Shown here piece by piece: positions 1-7,419 of a DNA stretch of 64,000 bases (the first letter of the stretch is position 1; every line of letters begins with the position of its first letter). The position numbers were made by a program, and so were the translations under genes. The notes beneath the pieces were generated by a model. The model searched no databases. It was not told where the DNA came from and was given only the letters and a program-made list of their open reading frames with translations. This DNA comes from Longitalea luteola. Its GTDB lineage: Bacteria; Bacteroidota; Bacteroidia; Chitinophagales; Chitinophagaceae. Location: the NCBI RefSeq assembly GCF_017356035.1, contig NZ_JAFIQX010000009.1, positions 62,001-126,000 of the forward strand, written 5' to 3'.

Positions 1-212
1 AGTGTTTTGTATTCGTATTGAAGTTCTTTCAGCTCACGGTTCAGTTTGTTGATGTTGCGCACGGTGTTATCGGCAAAGTGACCATTGTAGATGTATACAA
101 CTGCCAGGGCCGACAGGAACAGAAAGAATGGAATGTTCTTCACGATCCACCTGTACCCGAACAACGTTTTGCGTTGTCTTCTCCTGCGTGCTATTTCTTT
201 TTCTTCACTCAT
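1..212 (-). CDS. ftsL: FtsL-like cell division protein, partial (runs off the left edge)
   Basis: Reading leftward from an ATG at 212, 70 codons are visible before the window edge. The product starts with a short basic cytoplasmic tail (MSEEKEIARRRRQRK), then one hydrophobic segment at about residues 28-44, then the start of a periplasmic coiled-coil-like stretch rich in N, L, K and E. This small bitopic layout, directly after mraZ and rsmH in the same direction, is what is expected of the Bacteroidota FtsL-like protein, which joins the divisome. The sequence itself is weakly conserved in the family, so position in the cluster carries much of the call. It is separated from rsmH by an unusually long 310-bp spacer. 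Confidence 0.75.
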   Translation of the reverse strand, partial: MSEEKEIARRRRQRKTLFGYRWIVKNIPFFLFLSALAVVYIYNGHFADNTVRNINKLNRELKELQYEYKT

Positions 213-336
213 TTTTAATCGAATAGCGGTCAGACAGGTGTTATCCGTCTAACCGCTACGTAAGCTTAATTCACGAGGCGTAATTCAATAGAACATTGCA
301 ATTTTTAATACCCTTTATATTGAGAATAAGAACTCT

Positions 337-380
337 GTTAATGTGATAATGTGATAATTCGATAATTTGATAATGAGATA
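337..380. repeat. Octamer word array (GATAATNN)
   Basis: Five consecutive 8-nt words of the form GATAATNN or GTTAATNN, followed by a partial word GATA. The last two bases of each word vary (GT, TC, TT, GA) while the period stays exactly 8. Noncoding, A/T-rich. Confidence 0.8.
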
Positions 381-455
381 CATCTCCTTATTTCATCCTA
401 CATTTTCATCAAGTTCTCCAGGCTTCTTCTTTCGTTCGTTACTGCTTACATCAAA

Positions 456-487
456 CTCAATAACTAAAAAACTCAATAACTGAATAA
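456..487. repeat. Octamer word array (CTCAATAA)
   Basis: Four 8-nt words: CTCAATAA occurs twice, with variants CTAAAAAA and CTGAATAA, exactly in register. It lies about 35 bp beyond the rsmH stop codon. Confidence 0.75.
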
Positions 488-522
488 CTTATGGTACTTA
501 TAAACATTGTTAACCGGTCAAC

Positions 523-1449
523 CTATCCACTCGTCTCCACTTTCTCAGCGACTCTTAACCTGGCACTGCGAGCGCGGGAATTCCGCTTCATTTCTGCTTC
601 AGTAGGTACGATCGGTTTTTTGGTTACAGCTTTGAGTGGAGGCTGGCTGGTTTGCAACCCGAACGGGTCAACATCTACTGCTTCTTCTTCAAAATTTCCT
701 TTGCGAAAGAAATTCTTTACGATCCGGTCTTCCAGAGAATGAAAAGTAATAATGGCTACACGGCCGGCGGGTTTTAACAGGGGGGGAACCTGCTGAAGCA
801 TTTCTTTCAAAGCGCCTAATTCATCATTCACCTCAATACGCAAAGCCTGAAATACCTGGGCAAAGTACTTGTGAGGGTTTCCTTTCACCACGGAGTGAAG
901 CGCCTGTTTAAAGTTGGAGATGGTTTTTAGCGATACATTTTTCCGCAGTTGAACTATGGTCCTGGCCAGTGTTTTCGAATTGGTTACTTCACCATACTGT
1001 TCAAACAATTTGTGCAATTGCTGTTCAGTGTAAGAGTTCACCACTTCAAAAGCGGTCAGTTGCTGCCGCTGGTCCATTCGCATATCCAGGTCACCTTCGA
1101 AACGGGTGCTGAATCCGCGGTCGGCGGTATCAAACTGGTGGCTGCTTACGCCCAGATCGGCGAGAATGCCATCTACCTGGGTAATTTTATGCAACCGGCA
1201 AAACCGCTGCAGGTGCCTGAAGTTGTGCGGAACAAAAATGATACGATCATCATCGGGCACATTCTTCCGGGCATCTGCATCCTGGTCAAAAACAACCATC
1301 CGCCCTTCGGTGTTTAGGTGTTTGAGTATTTCCAGGGAATGTCCGCCACCACCAAAGGTACAATCAACATATACCCCATCGGGGCGAATGTTCAATCCGT
1401 CGATCACCTCCTGCAATAAAACCGGCACATGGTAAACAGGCTCACTCAT
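523..1449 (-). CDS. rsmH: 16S rRNA (cytosine(1402)-N(4))-methyltransferase RsmH (MraW)
   Basis: A SAM-dependent methyltransferase that N4-methylates C1402 in the decoding centre of 16S rRNA. Family hallmarks are visible: the N-terminal YHVPVLLQEV segment, the SAM loop DCTFGGGGHS near residues 30-40, ILADLGVSSHQFD, and AIITFHSLEDRIVKNFF near residue 240. The length of 308 residues is normal. The ATG at 1449 is chosen because it gives the conserved MSEPVYHVPVL start and leaves 13 bp to mraZ; an in-frame ATG at 1488 would add 13 unconserved residues and overlap mraZ. Second gene of the mraZ-rsmH-ftsL order, cotranscribed with mraZ by spacing. Confidence 0.97.
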   Translation of the reverse strand: MSEPVYHVPVLLQEVIDGLNIRPDGVYVDCTFGGGGHSLEILKHLNTEGRMVVFDQDADARKNVPDDDRIIFVPHNFRHLQRFCRLHKITQVDGILADLGVSSHQFDTADRGFSTRFEGDLDMRMDQRQQLTAFEVVNSYTEQQLHKLFEQYGEVTNSKTLARTIVQLRKNVSLKTISNFKQALHSVVKGNPHKYFAQVFQALRIEVNDELGALKEMLQQVPPLLKPAGRVAIITFHSLEDRIVKNFFRKGNFEEEAVDVDPFGLQTSQPPLKAVTKKPIVPTEAEMKRNSRARSARLRVAEKVETSG

Positions 1450-1462
1450 AACTTTTACAATA

Positions 1463-1927
1463 TTACAACTGTGTAGTATTTTGACCACCCATTACCCGCT
1501 CTGCCAGATCGCTGTACTTTTCCGGTGTAAAAGACTCAAAGAACTGTTGGTACTTAACTTTATCCCAGATCTCAATTTTATTGATAACAGAAACCAGTAC
1601 TATATCTTTTTCGAGCCCGGCGTGGGCTTTCAAATTAGGTGGTATCAGCATTCGGCCGGCAGAATCCAACTCACTCAGCGTAGCACCCATTGTGAAATAT
1701 CTCAGGAACTCCCTATTTTCGGCTTTGTATTCGCTAACTTTACTCAGATCAGCTAAAATGGGATCCCAGTTTTTTTTAGGATATAACGTCAAACATTTTT
1801 CAAAACCACGAGCTATGACAAATTGGTCACCTGCATCCTCCGGTAGCTGCTTTTTAATGCCCGCCGGTAGGAGAAAACGCCCTTTTGCGTCAAGGGTAAC
1901 TTCGTATTCTCCGAGAAATTGTATCAT
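1463..1927 (-). CDS. mraZ: Division/cell wall cluster transcriptional repressor MraZ
   Basis: 154 residues, the usual size. The product has two SpoVT/AbrB-like halves: MIQFLGEYEVTLDAKGRFLLP at the N-terminus and a second copy around TLSELDSAGRMLIPPNLKAH near residues 80-100, each with the family D-x-x-G-R-hydrophobic-P signature. In other bacteria MraZ forms a ring and represses the dcw promoter through TGGG-type repeats. Here it is the first gene of the cluster, consistent with autoregulation from the region to its right (1928-2150), which also holds DnaA-box-like repeats. No clear MraZ box series could be confirmed. Confidence 0.97.
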   Translation of the reverse strand: MIQFLGEYEVTLDAKGRFLLPAGIKKQLPEDAGDQFVIARGFEKCLTLYPKKNWDPILADLSKVSEYKAENREFLRYFTMGATLSELDSAGRMLIPPNLKAHAGLEKDIVLVSVINKIEIWDKVKYQQFFESFTPEKYSDLAERVMGGQNTTQL

Positions 1928-2093
1928 TTACAATGAGTTGCAGCTGCCTATCTAATACTTACACAAAATAACACTTTTTCCCACTTTCTTACCCGAATTG
2001 TGAAAAATTATTTTTTCCACAAGGAATTTTATTTGTATAATGGTGATCAACAATTAATTCCATCATTCTAGTGACTTTAAAAGGGCATTTTCA

Positions 2094-2145
2094 TGTGCAT
2101 AAGCATGTGGATAAATGTGCATAACCGTGTATAAGCTGTGAATTA
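2094..2145. promoter_or_regulatory. Row of five DnaA-box-like 9-mers in helical phase
   Basis: Five same-strand 9-mers begin at 2094, 2106, 2116, 2126 and 2137: TGTGCATAA, TGTGGATAA, TGTGCATAA, CGTGTATAA and TGTGAATTA. The second is the exact complement of the consensus DnaA box TTATCCACA. The others differ by one to two bases. Start-to-start spacing is 12, 10, 10 and 11 bp, close to one helical turn. A further near-match in the opposite direction, TTTTCCACA, lies at 2013-2021 next to an A/T-rich stretch (about 1950-2060). The row lies 170-220 bp upstream of mraZ. It could be a DnaA-controlled promoter of the division cluster or part of a replication origin; the sequence alone does not decide. 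Confidence 0.55.
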
Positions 2146-2330
2146 AGGCGATTTAAGCTACTTGCTGTCATTTCTCTTCTTCGAAAGACGGCGACCATTG
2201 ACAGAAAACGGCAAAAAATCTCCTGGTAAGCCCGAATTTTGAGGTGAATGAGGGGAAAATGAGGCGTATTCAGCGGTGGTAAAAAATGTCAAAACCTATT
2301 CGGTAAAACGTCGATGGTGGGAAAAAAGGG

Positions 2331-2365
2331 AAGTTTTAAGTTCTAAGTTTTAAGTGCTAAGTTTT
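2331..2365. repeat. Heptamer word array (AAGTTTT)
   Basis: Five consecutive 7-nt words, AAGTTTT three times alternating with AAGTTCT and AAGTGCT. Noncoding, between mraZ and queA, not adjacent to a stop codon. Confidence 0.8.
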
Positions 2366-2423
2366 AGGTACCGGTTCCTGGTTGCCCGTAGGTCGCGGAT
2401 AATTTCAACCCGGTTGGAATAGA

Positions 2424-2458
2424 TAAAAAAATTCGGCAACGCCTTGCTGACGTTGCCG
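2424..2458 (-). terminator. Hairpin plus T-run facing left, no gene upstream
   Basis: A perfect 8-bp stem (CGGCAACG / CGTTGCCG, arms 2434-2441 and 2451-2458) with a 9-nt loop. On the minus strand it is followed by AATTTTTTTATC, so it reads as a rho-independent terminator for leftward transcription. No coding gene lies to its right on that strand; only the candidate small RNA at about 2552-2622. Confidence 0.6.
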
Positions 2459-2551
2459 TTTGTTATTTATAGCCAGCACCCTAACCATTCATCATAATAA
2501 AACACTGATTGGACACGCACTTTAACCGGTCAGGCAGTTCCTCTATGGAAC

Positions 2552-2622
2552 AAAATAAAAAAGCCTCCCGGAGGGGAGGCTGCACTAATCAAATACCATT
2601 AACCATTAAACCTTATCCTATG
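2552..2622 (-). ncRNA. Candidate ~70-nt small RNA ending in a strong terminator
   Basis: On the minus strand a perfect 8-bp hairpin with 4-nt loop (2562-2581, arm AGCCTCCC) is followed by TTTTTTATTTTG, a strong terminator. About 45 bp upstream lies TAACTTGG (2626-2633), one mismatch from the Bacteroidota -7 motif TANNTTTG, with ATTG 20 bp further up. The predicted transcript begins at CATAGGATA (2614-2622). A second locus at 43296-43349 has the same nonamer, the same order promoter-CATAGGATA-hairpin and no coding gene. The promoter call is by eye and the transcript is unproven. It could simply be the terminator of an unseen short transcript. Confidence 0.3.
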
Positions 2623-2882
2623 CCACCAAGTTACGAAATAATTAAATACGCGTCAATATTTTATTTGAATAAATTAAAATCTAAATCGATATCAACTTTT
2701 TGCTAATTGTTTCTACTTTTTTTCAGATTTTTTAGTCATTCTAACACACTAGATTAAAGCAAAAAACGTAGCTGCCATTGCTGTTTCATTACCGGCTGTT
2801 CATACATGCCGCTTACCGGCCATCCCAGGTAATAGACAAAAGGCAATTGACAATAAGCAATTGACTGTTCATTAAACCGAGG

Positions 2883-2992
2883 CTTGAAAGTAATGGTCAG
2901 GCAAAATACCAGGATACTTGCCAAGTGCAAACTGCCAACTGATAAACGCAGGGTTTGAAAGTAATAGTTAGGTATAATACCAGGGTACTTGC
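2883..2992. repeat. Imperfect 39-bp direct repeat upstream of queA
   Basis: Two copies, 2883-2921 and 2954-2992, match at about 33 of 39 positions and are offset by 71 bp. Shared words include TTGAAAGTAAT, AATACCAGG and TACTTGC. They are embedded in word-like sequence built from CAATTGAC/TTGCCAA elements and end about 75 bp before the queA start codon. Confidence 0.7.
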
Positions 2993-3066
2993 GATATGCC
3001 TATTGCCAATTGTCAATTGATTATCTTTGCTACTCATCAAAACAGCGGCAGTTAGCCGCCTACCCG

Positions 3067-4296
3067 ATGCATCCAAAAGACTTATCAGTTCACGACTTTA
3101 CCTATGAGCTGCCGGAAGAAAAAATTGCCCGGTATCCGCTCCCCGAAAGAGACAGCTCCCGACTGCTTGTTTATAACAATGGAGCCCTGTCAGAATCTGT
3201 TTACCGCGATATTGGTAAACAGCTGTCCCCAGGTTCTTTACTCATTTTCAATAATACCAAAGTGGTGGCCGCCCGCCTGCTCTTCCAAAAACCAACCGGC
3301 GCAGTCGTAGAGATCTTTTGCCTGGAACCGCCGCCCCAATACCCCGACATGACCACCGCCATGACCCAAACCGGCCATGTTACGTGGATCTGCCTTATCG
3401 GCGGTGCCAGCAAATGGAAACCGGGTCAGATCCTGGAGAAAAAAATGCTTTTGAACGGACAGGAACTGTTACTGCAGGCCCGTTATATCGGAAAGGAAAA
3501 TGACAGCTTTGCAATTGAACTGTCGTGGACACCTGCATCGCTCACCTTTGCTGAGGTTTTGCAGGTTGCAGGCAACATTCCGCTGCCCCCCTACATTAAA
3601 CGCACTGTTGAACAAGCCGATAATGACCGGTATCAAACCATTTATGCCAATACCGAAGGGTCTGTAGCGGCCCCCACGGCCGGTTTGCATTTTACTGATG
3701 CCGTTTTTAAGGAGTTGAACAGTAAACAGATCCACCGCGAATATGTTACCCTGCACGTTGGCGCCGGCACTTTTAAACCGGTGAAAAGCGACACCATGAG
3801 TGGGCATCCCATGCATGCCGAGTTCATTGACGTTTCTATCAACACCATTGAACGCATCCTGCACTACCTCGACAAACAGATCACCGTGGTGGGAACCACC
3901 TCTTTGCGCACAGTGGAAAGCCTCTATTGGCTGGGGGTAAAAGCAACCCATCAGCCGAACCTGGCTGTGGATGAACTGGTCGTTCATCAATGGGACCCTT
4001 ATGATTTGAATGGAACGCCGGTTCCGGCGAAAACGGCGCTGGAAAGCCTGTTGCAATACATGCAATCGAGAAAGTTGGAACGACTCATTACCAAAACATC
4101 CTTACTCATCGCTCCGGGATATTCTTTTCAAATTCCCCAGGCGCTGGTAACGAATTTCCACCAGCCGCAATCAACGCTGCTGCTACTGGTAGCGGCTTTT
4201 ATTGGGAGCGACTGGCGCAAAATATATACGTATGCGCTGGAAAATAATTTCCGTTTTCTTAGTTATGGTGATGGTTGTTTACTGTTTCGGCGCTAG
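3067..4296 (+). CDS. queA: S-adenosylmethionine:tRNA ribosyltransferase-isomerase QueA
   Basis: Transfers and isomerises the ribosyl part of SAM onto 7-aminomethyl-7-deazaguanine in tRNA, giving epoxyqueuosine. Family segments are clear: FTYELPEEKIARYPL and RDSSRLLV at the N-terminus, LLIFNNTKVVAARL, VAGNIPLPPYIKR, SVAAPTAGLHFT, HVGAGTFKPVK, GTTSLRTVESLYW, and the C-terminal LVTNFHQPQSTLLLLVAAF. The start at 3067 gives 409 residues. This is longer than enteric QueA but common for the Bacteroidota form, which carries an insertion in the first half. An upstream in-frame ATG at 2989 would add 26 residues from repeat-rich sequence and was rejected. Its last 38 bp overlap the convergent histidine kinase gene. 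Confidence 0.96.
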   Translation: MHPKDLSVHDFTYELPEEKIARYPLPERDSSRLLVYNNGALSESVYRDIGKQLSPGSLLIFNNTKVVAARLLFQKPTGAVVEIFCLEPPPQYPDMTTAMTQTGHVTWICLIGGASKWKPGQILEKKMLLNGQELLLQARYIGKENDSFAIELSWTPASLTFAEVLQVAGNIPLPPYIKRTVEQADNDRYQTIYANTEGSVAAPTAGLHFTDAVFKELNSKQIHREYVTLHVGAGTFKPVKSDTMSGHPMHAEFIDVSINTIERILHYLDKQITVVGTTSLRTVESLYWLGVKATHQPNLAVDELVVHQWDPYDLNGTPVPAKTALESLLQYMQSRKLERLITKTSLLIAPGYSFQIPQALVTNFHQPQSTLLLLVAAFIGSDWRKIYTYALENNFRFLSYGDGCLLFRR

Positions 4297-5683
4297 TTTT
4301 TTCTCTCGATAAAGGGATCTCGATGGTAAAGGCCGATCCTTTGCCCAACACGCTATCTACCTTGATCTTGCCATCATGGGCATCAACCACGGTCTTAACA
4401 TAGCTTAATCCCAGTCCGAAACCTTTTACATTATGGATATTACCCGTATGGGCGCGATAGAATTTTTCGAAGATGCGCCTTACGGTTTCCTTGCTCATCC
4501 CAATACCATTATCCTCTATCCGTATGCCTATAAACTTGTTGGTATTATAGGTGGCGATTTTAATCAACAGGTTCTCTTTGGAATATTTCACCGCATTATC
4601 AACGAGGTTCGAGATCAGGTTACGGAAATGCACCGCATCGGCTTCAATATAATCGAATCGTGCATCCAGGCTTAATTCGGCCCGGGCGCCCTTTTCTTCC
4701 AGTTGAAGTTTGTAGTTATCCATGATCTCATGAATAAGCGAATGCACATGCAACGGCACCCTGTTCAGCGTTATTTCCTGGCGGTCCATAACCGCTGCCT
4801 GCAAAATGGTCTCCACATGTTTGTTCATGCGCTTGTTCTCTTCCTTAATAATACTGCTGAAGTAGTTCATTTTCTCCCGGTCCTGGGCAACTTTTTCATT
4901 GCGCAGGGCATCGACCGCCAGTGATATGGTGGCCAGCGGTGTTTTGAACTCATGCGTCATATTATTAATGAAGTCATTCTTTATTTCACTCAGTTTTTTC
5001 TGGCGCAGCAAGGCATTTACGGTAATGTAAAAAGCGGTAATGATCATAAGGGTGAAGAATATAGCGCCAACGATCATCCAGCGCATTTCACTCAATACGA
5101 TCTTTTTCACATTGGGCACTACCACTGTCATCGTTTCTTCGGGCACCAGGTTCTCGAGGTCACTGCCACTCGGCGGTTGAAACAGATAATACAACACCAG
5201 GTTGCGGTCGCTGGCGGTATCTTCTACCTGGTTCAAAAAGGCCCGCGATTTTATCTCGTAAGAAAGCAGGTTAACATTCGAGGTAATGGCAAACTCGAAC
5301 TTTATATCTTTTAACCCTTGCGCAGCAAAGGCTTTGTGTAACTTTTCAGCAACTTCCTGCTCAGTAAATTTCTGGGCAATCGTTGGCGGCTTCATCAATT
5401 CCATTTTAAATTGCTCTGAAGGCCAGCTGAAATCAGGCCGGGTACGGTAATTTTTAAGGGAAGGCAGGGAACCCTTCTGTTCCATCAGCACCATTCCCAC
5501 ATCATTAATACCCCGGATCAGTTTGTACTTAAACTCTTCGTGTTTGTCAACCAGCATAGTACGCAACCAGCTGTACTGAACGTAAATGGTGCCTATCAGC
5601 GATAAGCTGATGAGCACGATAATTACAGGAAAAATCTTCCTTAACTGCAAATTATATGGTTTTAATATCGCCGAAGTTGTCAT
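4259..5683 (-). CDS. Membrane-bound sensor histidine kinase, orphan
   Basis: 474 residues. Two membrane segments (about 17-36 and 202-222) enclose a periplasmic sensor region with no recognised domain. A HisKA dimerisation domain follows with the phosphoacceptor in NNMTHEFKTPLATIS (His244), then the ATPase domain with N box LISNLVDNAVKYS, G1 box EDNGIGMS and G2 box GFGLGLSYVK. There is no HAMP or PAS domain between the second membrane helix and HisKA. No response regulator gene lies next to it, so its partner is encoded elsewhere. The 3' end overlaps queA tail-to-tail by 38 bp, without room for a terminator. A palindrome at 5836-5856 lies in its promoter region, shared with divergent yqgE. 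Confidence 0.93.
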   Translation of the reverse strand: MTTSAILKPYNLQLRKIFPVIIVLISLSLIGTIYVQYSWLRTMLVDKHEEFKYKLIRGINDVGMVLMEQKGSLPSLKNYRTRPDFSWPSEQFKMELMKPPTIAQKFTEQEVAEKLHKAFAAQGLKDIKFEFAITSNVNLLSYEIKSRAFLNQVEDTASDRNLVLYYLFQPPSGSDLENLVPEETMTVVVPNVKKIVLSEMRWMIVGAIFFTLMIITAFYITVNALLRQKKLSEIKNDFINNMTHEFKTPLATISLAVDALRNEKVAQDREKMNYFSSIIKEENKRMNKHVETILQAAVMDRQEITLNRVPLHVHSLIHEIMDNYKLQLEEKGARAELSLDARFDYIEADAVHFRNLISNLVDNAVKYSKENLLIKIATYNTNKFIGIRIEDNGIGMSKETVRRIFEKFYRAHTGNIHNVKGFGLGLSYVKTVVDAHDGKIKVDSVLGKGSAFTIEIPLSREKTSAETVNNHHHN

Positions 5684-5835
5684 TATCTACCGGTTATCCT
5701 TTTCAACTTTCTCCTTCCAGTTTATGGGAAATTGCCACTCCCATAGCAGATAATTTTAACCGGCAAATTTAATAAACGATTTTAGTGTTAACCAGGGCAC
5801 GAAATTAGTAGCCTATGGTTTAACTTAGTTTTACC

Positions 5836-5856
5836 AAGTTAGCGCACTGCTAACTT
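5836..5856. promoter_or_regulatory. Inverted repeat AAGTTAGC-5-GCTAACTT between divergent genes
   Basis: A perfect 8-bp inverted repeat with a 5-bp spacer in the 247-bp gap between the histidine kinase and yqgE. A further related word, TTAACTTAG, precedes it at 5820-5828. It looks like an operator for a dimeric regulator; which gene it controls is not visible. Confidence 0.35.
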
Positions 5857-5930
5857 AGAAAAGTTTTATTGAATCGCTAATTTTTTTGAACAATCATTTT
5901 GGTTAGTCGTTTTAAGTGCTATATTAGAAT

Positions 5931-6482
5931 ATGGTAAATCCAGGACCAGGAATATTACTCATCGCCGAACCTTTTTTAAAGGACCCGAATTTCAGCAGAA
6001 CGGTGGTTTTCTTATGTGATCACCAGGAGGAAGGCAGCTTTGGCTTTGTAATAAACAGGGTTTTCGGCCACACCCTCAACGAGCTGATGAACGACCTGGA
6101 TGAATTAAAACTCCCCGTTTTTTATGGCGGCCCCGTGCAAATGGATACCATTCATTTCCTGCATCAATATCCCGATCTGATCCCCGGCAGCTATGAAGTG
6201 CTGGATGGCATTTACTGGGGCGGCGATTTTGAAACGGCCATTACGCTCATCAAGGCGGGTTCTATTGATACTACCAAGATAAGGTTTTTTATAGGTTACT
6301 CAGGCTGGGGCAGCGGCCAGCTGAATGATGAGTTAAAAGAAAAGTCCTGGCTTACTGCCCATGCTACCCGCAAGCTGGTCTTTCACCGCAAAGCCGACGA
6401 GATCTGGAAAGAATCGCTGAAACACCTCGGCGGCGATTATGAAATGATGGCCAATTTCCCGGTTGATCCCCAACTTAACTAA
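5931..6482 (+). CDS. YqgE/AlgH family protein
   Basis: 183 residues matching the whole YqgE/AlgH (UPF0301) family: an N-terminal GPGILLIAEPFLKDPNFSRTV-type segment, VVFLCDHQEEGSFGFVINR, VFYGGPV and FFIGYSGWGSGQL. The biochemical role of the family is not established, so none is claimed. No signal peptide or membrane segment. It starts at an ATG with a long A/T-rich leader. Its stop codon is the first triplet of a 7-nt word array (6480-6517), and the convergent barrel gene has one too. Confidence 0.93.
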   Translation: MVNPGPGILLIAEPFLKDPNFSRTVVFLCDHQEEGSFGFVINRVFGHTLNELMNDLDELKLPVFYGGPVQMDTIHFLHQYPDLIPGSYEVLDGIYWGGDFETAITLIKAGSIDTTKIRFFIGYSGWGSGQLNDELKEKSWLTAHATRKLVFHRKADEIWKESLKHLGGDYEMMANFPVDPQLN

Positions 6483-6517
6483 GTCAGGTTCCCGGTTACC
6501 AGTCGCCGGTTTCCGGG
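6480..6517 (+). repeat. Stop-anchored heptamer array after yqgE
   Basis: Words of 7 nt start exactly at the stop codon: TAAGTCA, then GGTTCCC, GGTTACC and two variants, followed by GGG. The register with the stop is exact. The convergent gene at 6749 has a matching array in inverted orientation. Confidence 0.8.
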
Positions 6518-6669
6518 CCTTTTATTCTAAGTCACTGTAACTTTTATAGCTTGCGATCGAAGAGATCAACCGCCGCAACACAAAAGAAAATCCGTTTCTG
6601 TTAATCTGTTACATGCATCCGGTAAATTAAGAGTTCCAAGCTGCAGGTAAAGCTGTAAGCAAAGTACCT

Positions 6670-6751
6670 GGAACTTGGAACATGGAACCCGGATCAAGCG
6701 CTGAAACCGTTTCCTGGTAACGGGTATCCGGTAGCCGGTAACCAATATTTA
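6670..6751 (-). repeat. Stop-anchored heptamer array after the barrel protein gene
   Basis: Reading leftward from the stop codon at 6751-6749, seven 7-nt words follow in register: TAAATAT first, then forms such as CGGCTAC and CGGATAC. Further left, 6670-6690 holds three more 7-nt words (GGAACTT type). The words are largely complementary to those behind yqgE. Confidence 0.75.
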
Positions 6752-7384
6752 CCGCAACGGAAACTTCACCCCTAAACCTGCACCCCAGTTACTGAGGTCG
6801 TCAACACCCATTTCTTTGTAAGGCATGTAATTATACGCGCCGAAAAGATGGATGCCTGCGGGGCCTTGTGGCCTGAACGGTATAAATAACCCAACCTCGG
6901 GCCGGGCAGCAAACTTGAAATCTGATTTCGAATTTTCAAACTCACCGAGGTACTGGTCAAATACGACCATATTACCACCCAGGCCTAACCCAACATAGGG
7001 TTGAATGGTCTTACCCGGTAAAAAGCGGTATTGCACCTGTGCCAGCAATGGTATGGTTTGAATAGAATTCGTCATTACTGCCGATACTTCTCCGCCTTCT
7101 TCTAATTTATATACGGCACGGGGATACTTCTGATAAAAATCCTGGAATCCCACGCCAACCCCTACCGATACGTTGTTCGTAACATTGTACATGAGGTTGG
7201 CTGTCCAGCCACGGGTCGAGGTCTTTTCAACAGCCCCTGTTTTAAAAGAACTGCCCGGCACACCTATGCTGTAATTTATATCGAGTTGTAATACCCTTTC
7301 CTGCGCCTTCCCGGCGAATGGAATAACTACCAAAAACAACAGACTGCTTACAAATAGCATAGCCGTCCTGAACTGCATTTTCAT
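6749..7384 (-). CDS. Exported outer-membrane beta-barrel protein
   Basis: 211 residues with a signal peptide (MKMQFRTAMLFVSSLLFLVVIPFAGKAQ, cleavage after AQ near residue 28). The rest alternates polar and hydrophobic residues in strands with glycine-rich turns (VSVGVGVGFQDF, QPYVGLGLGGNMVVF, IHLFGAYNYMPY) and ends in GAGLGVKFPLR, a typical barrel end. This is the small OmpA-like/OmpW-like opacity-type barrel often annotated as outer membrane beta-barrel or porin family protein. Specific function unknown. It is 35 bp downstream of a DUF4136 lipoprotein gene in the same direction, so the two may be cotranscribed envelope genes. Confidence 0.8.
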   Translation of the reverse strand: MKMQFRTAMLFVSSLLFLVVIPFAGKAQERVLQLDINYSIGVPGSSFKTGAVEKTSTRGWTANLMYNVTNNVSVGVGVGFQDFYQKYPRAVYKLEEGGEVSAVMTNSIQTIPLLAQVQYRFLPGKTIQPYVGLGLGGNMVVFDQYLGEFENSKSDFKFAARPEVGLFIPFRPQGPAGIHLFGAYNYMPYKEMGVDDLSNWGAGLGVKFPLR

Positions 7385-7419
7385 ATCTGTGATTTTTTGT
7401 GTTCGTAAAGAGAATTGCC

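Larger units (their letters stand above)
213..522. other. 310-bp noncoding spacer inside the division cluster
   Basis: No credible gene is seen on either strand between ftsL and rsmH, genes that are usually packed closely. The spacer is A/T-rich and carries two separate tandem arrays of 8-nt words (337-380 and 456-487). A promoter for ftsL may lie here but no convincing Bacteroidota -7/-33 pair was identified. Confidence 0.6.

Noticed and set aside
1950-2000. MraZ-binding TGGG repeats upstream of mraZ
   Set aside because: Two or three G-run words are present on the minus strand but their spacing (12 and 10 bp) and sequence are too irregular to call.
3469-4065. 198-codon minus-strand reading frame opposite queA
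   Set aside because: Shadow frame of queA without domain or start-site support.
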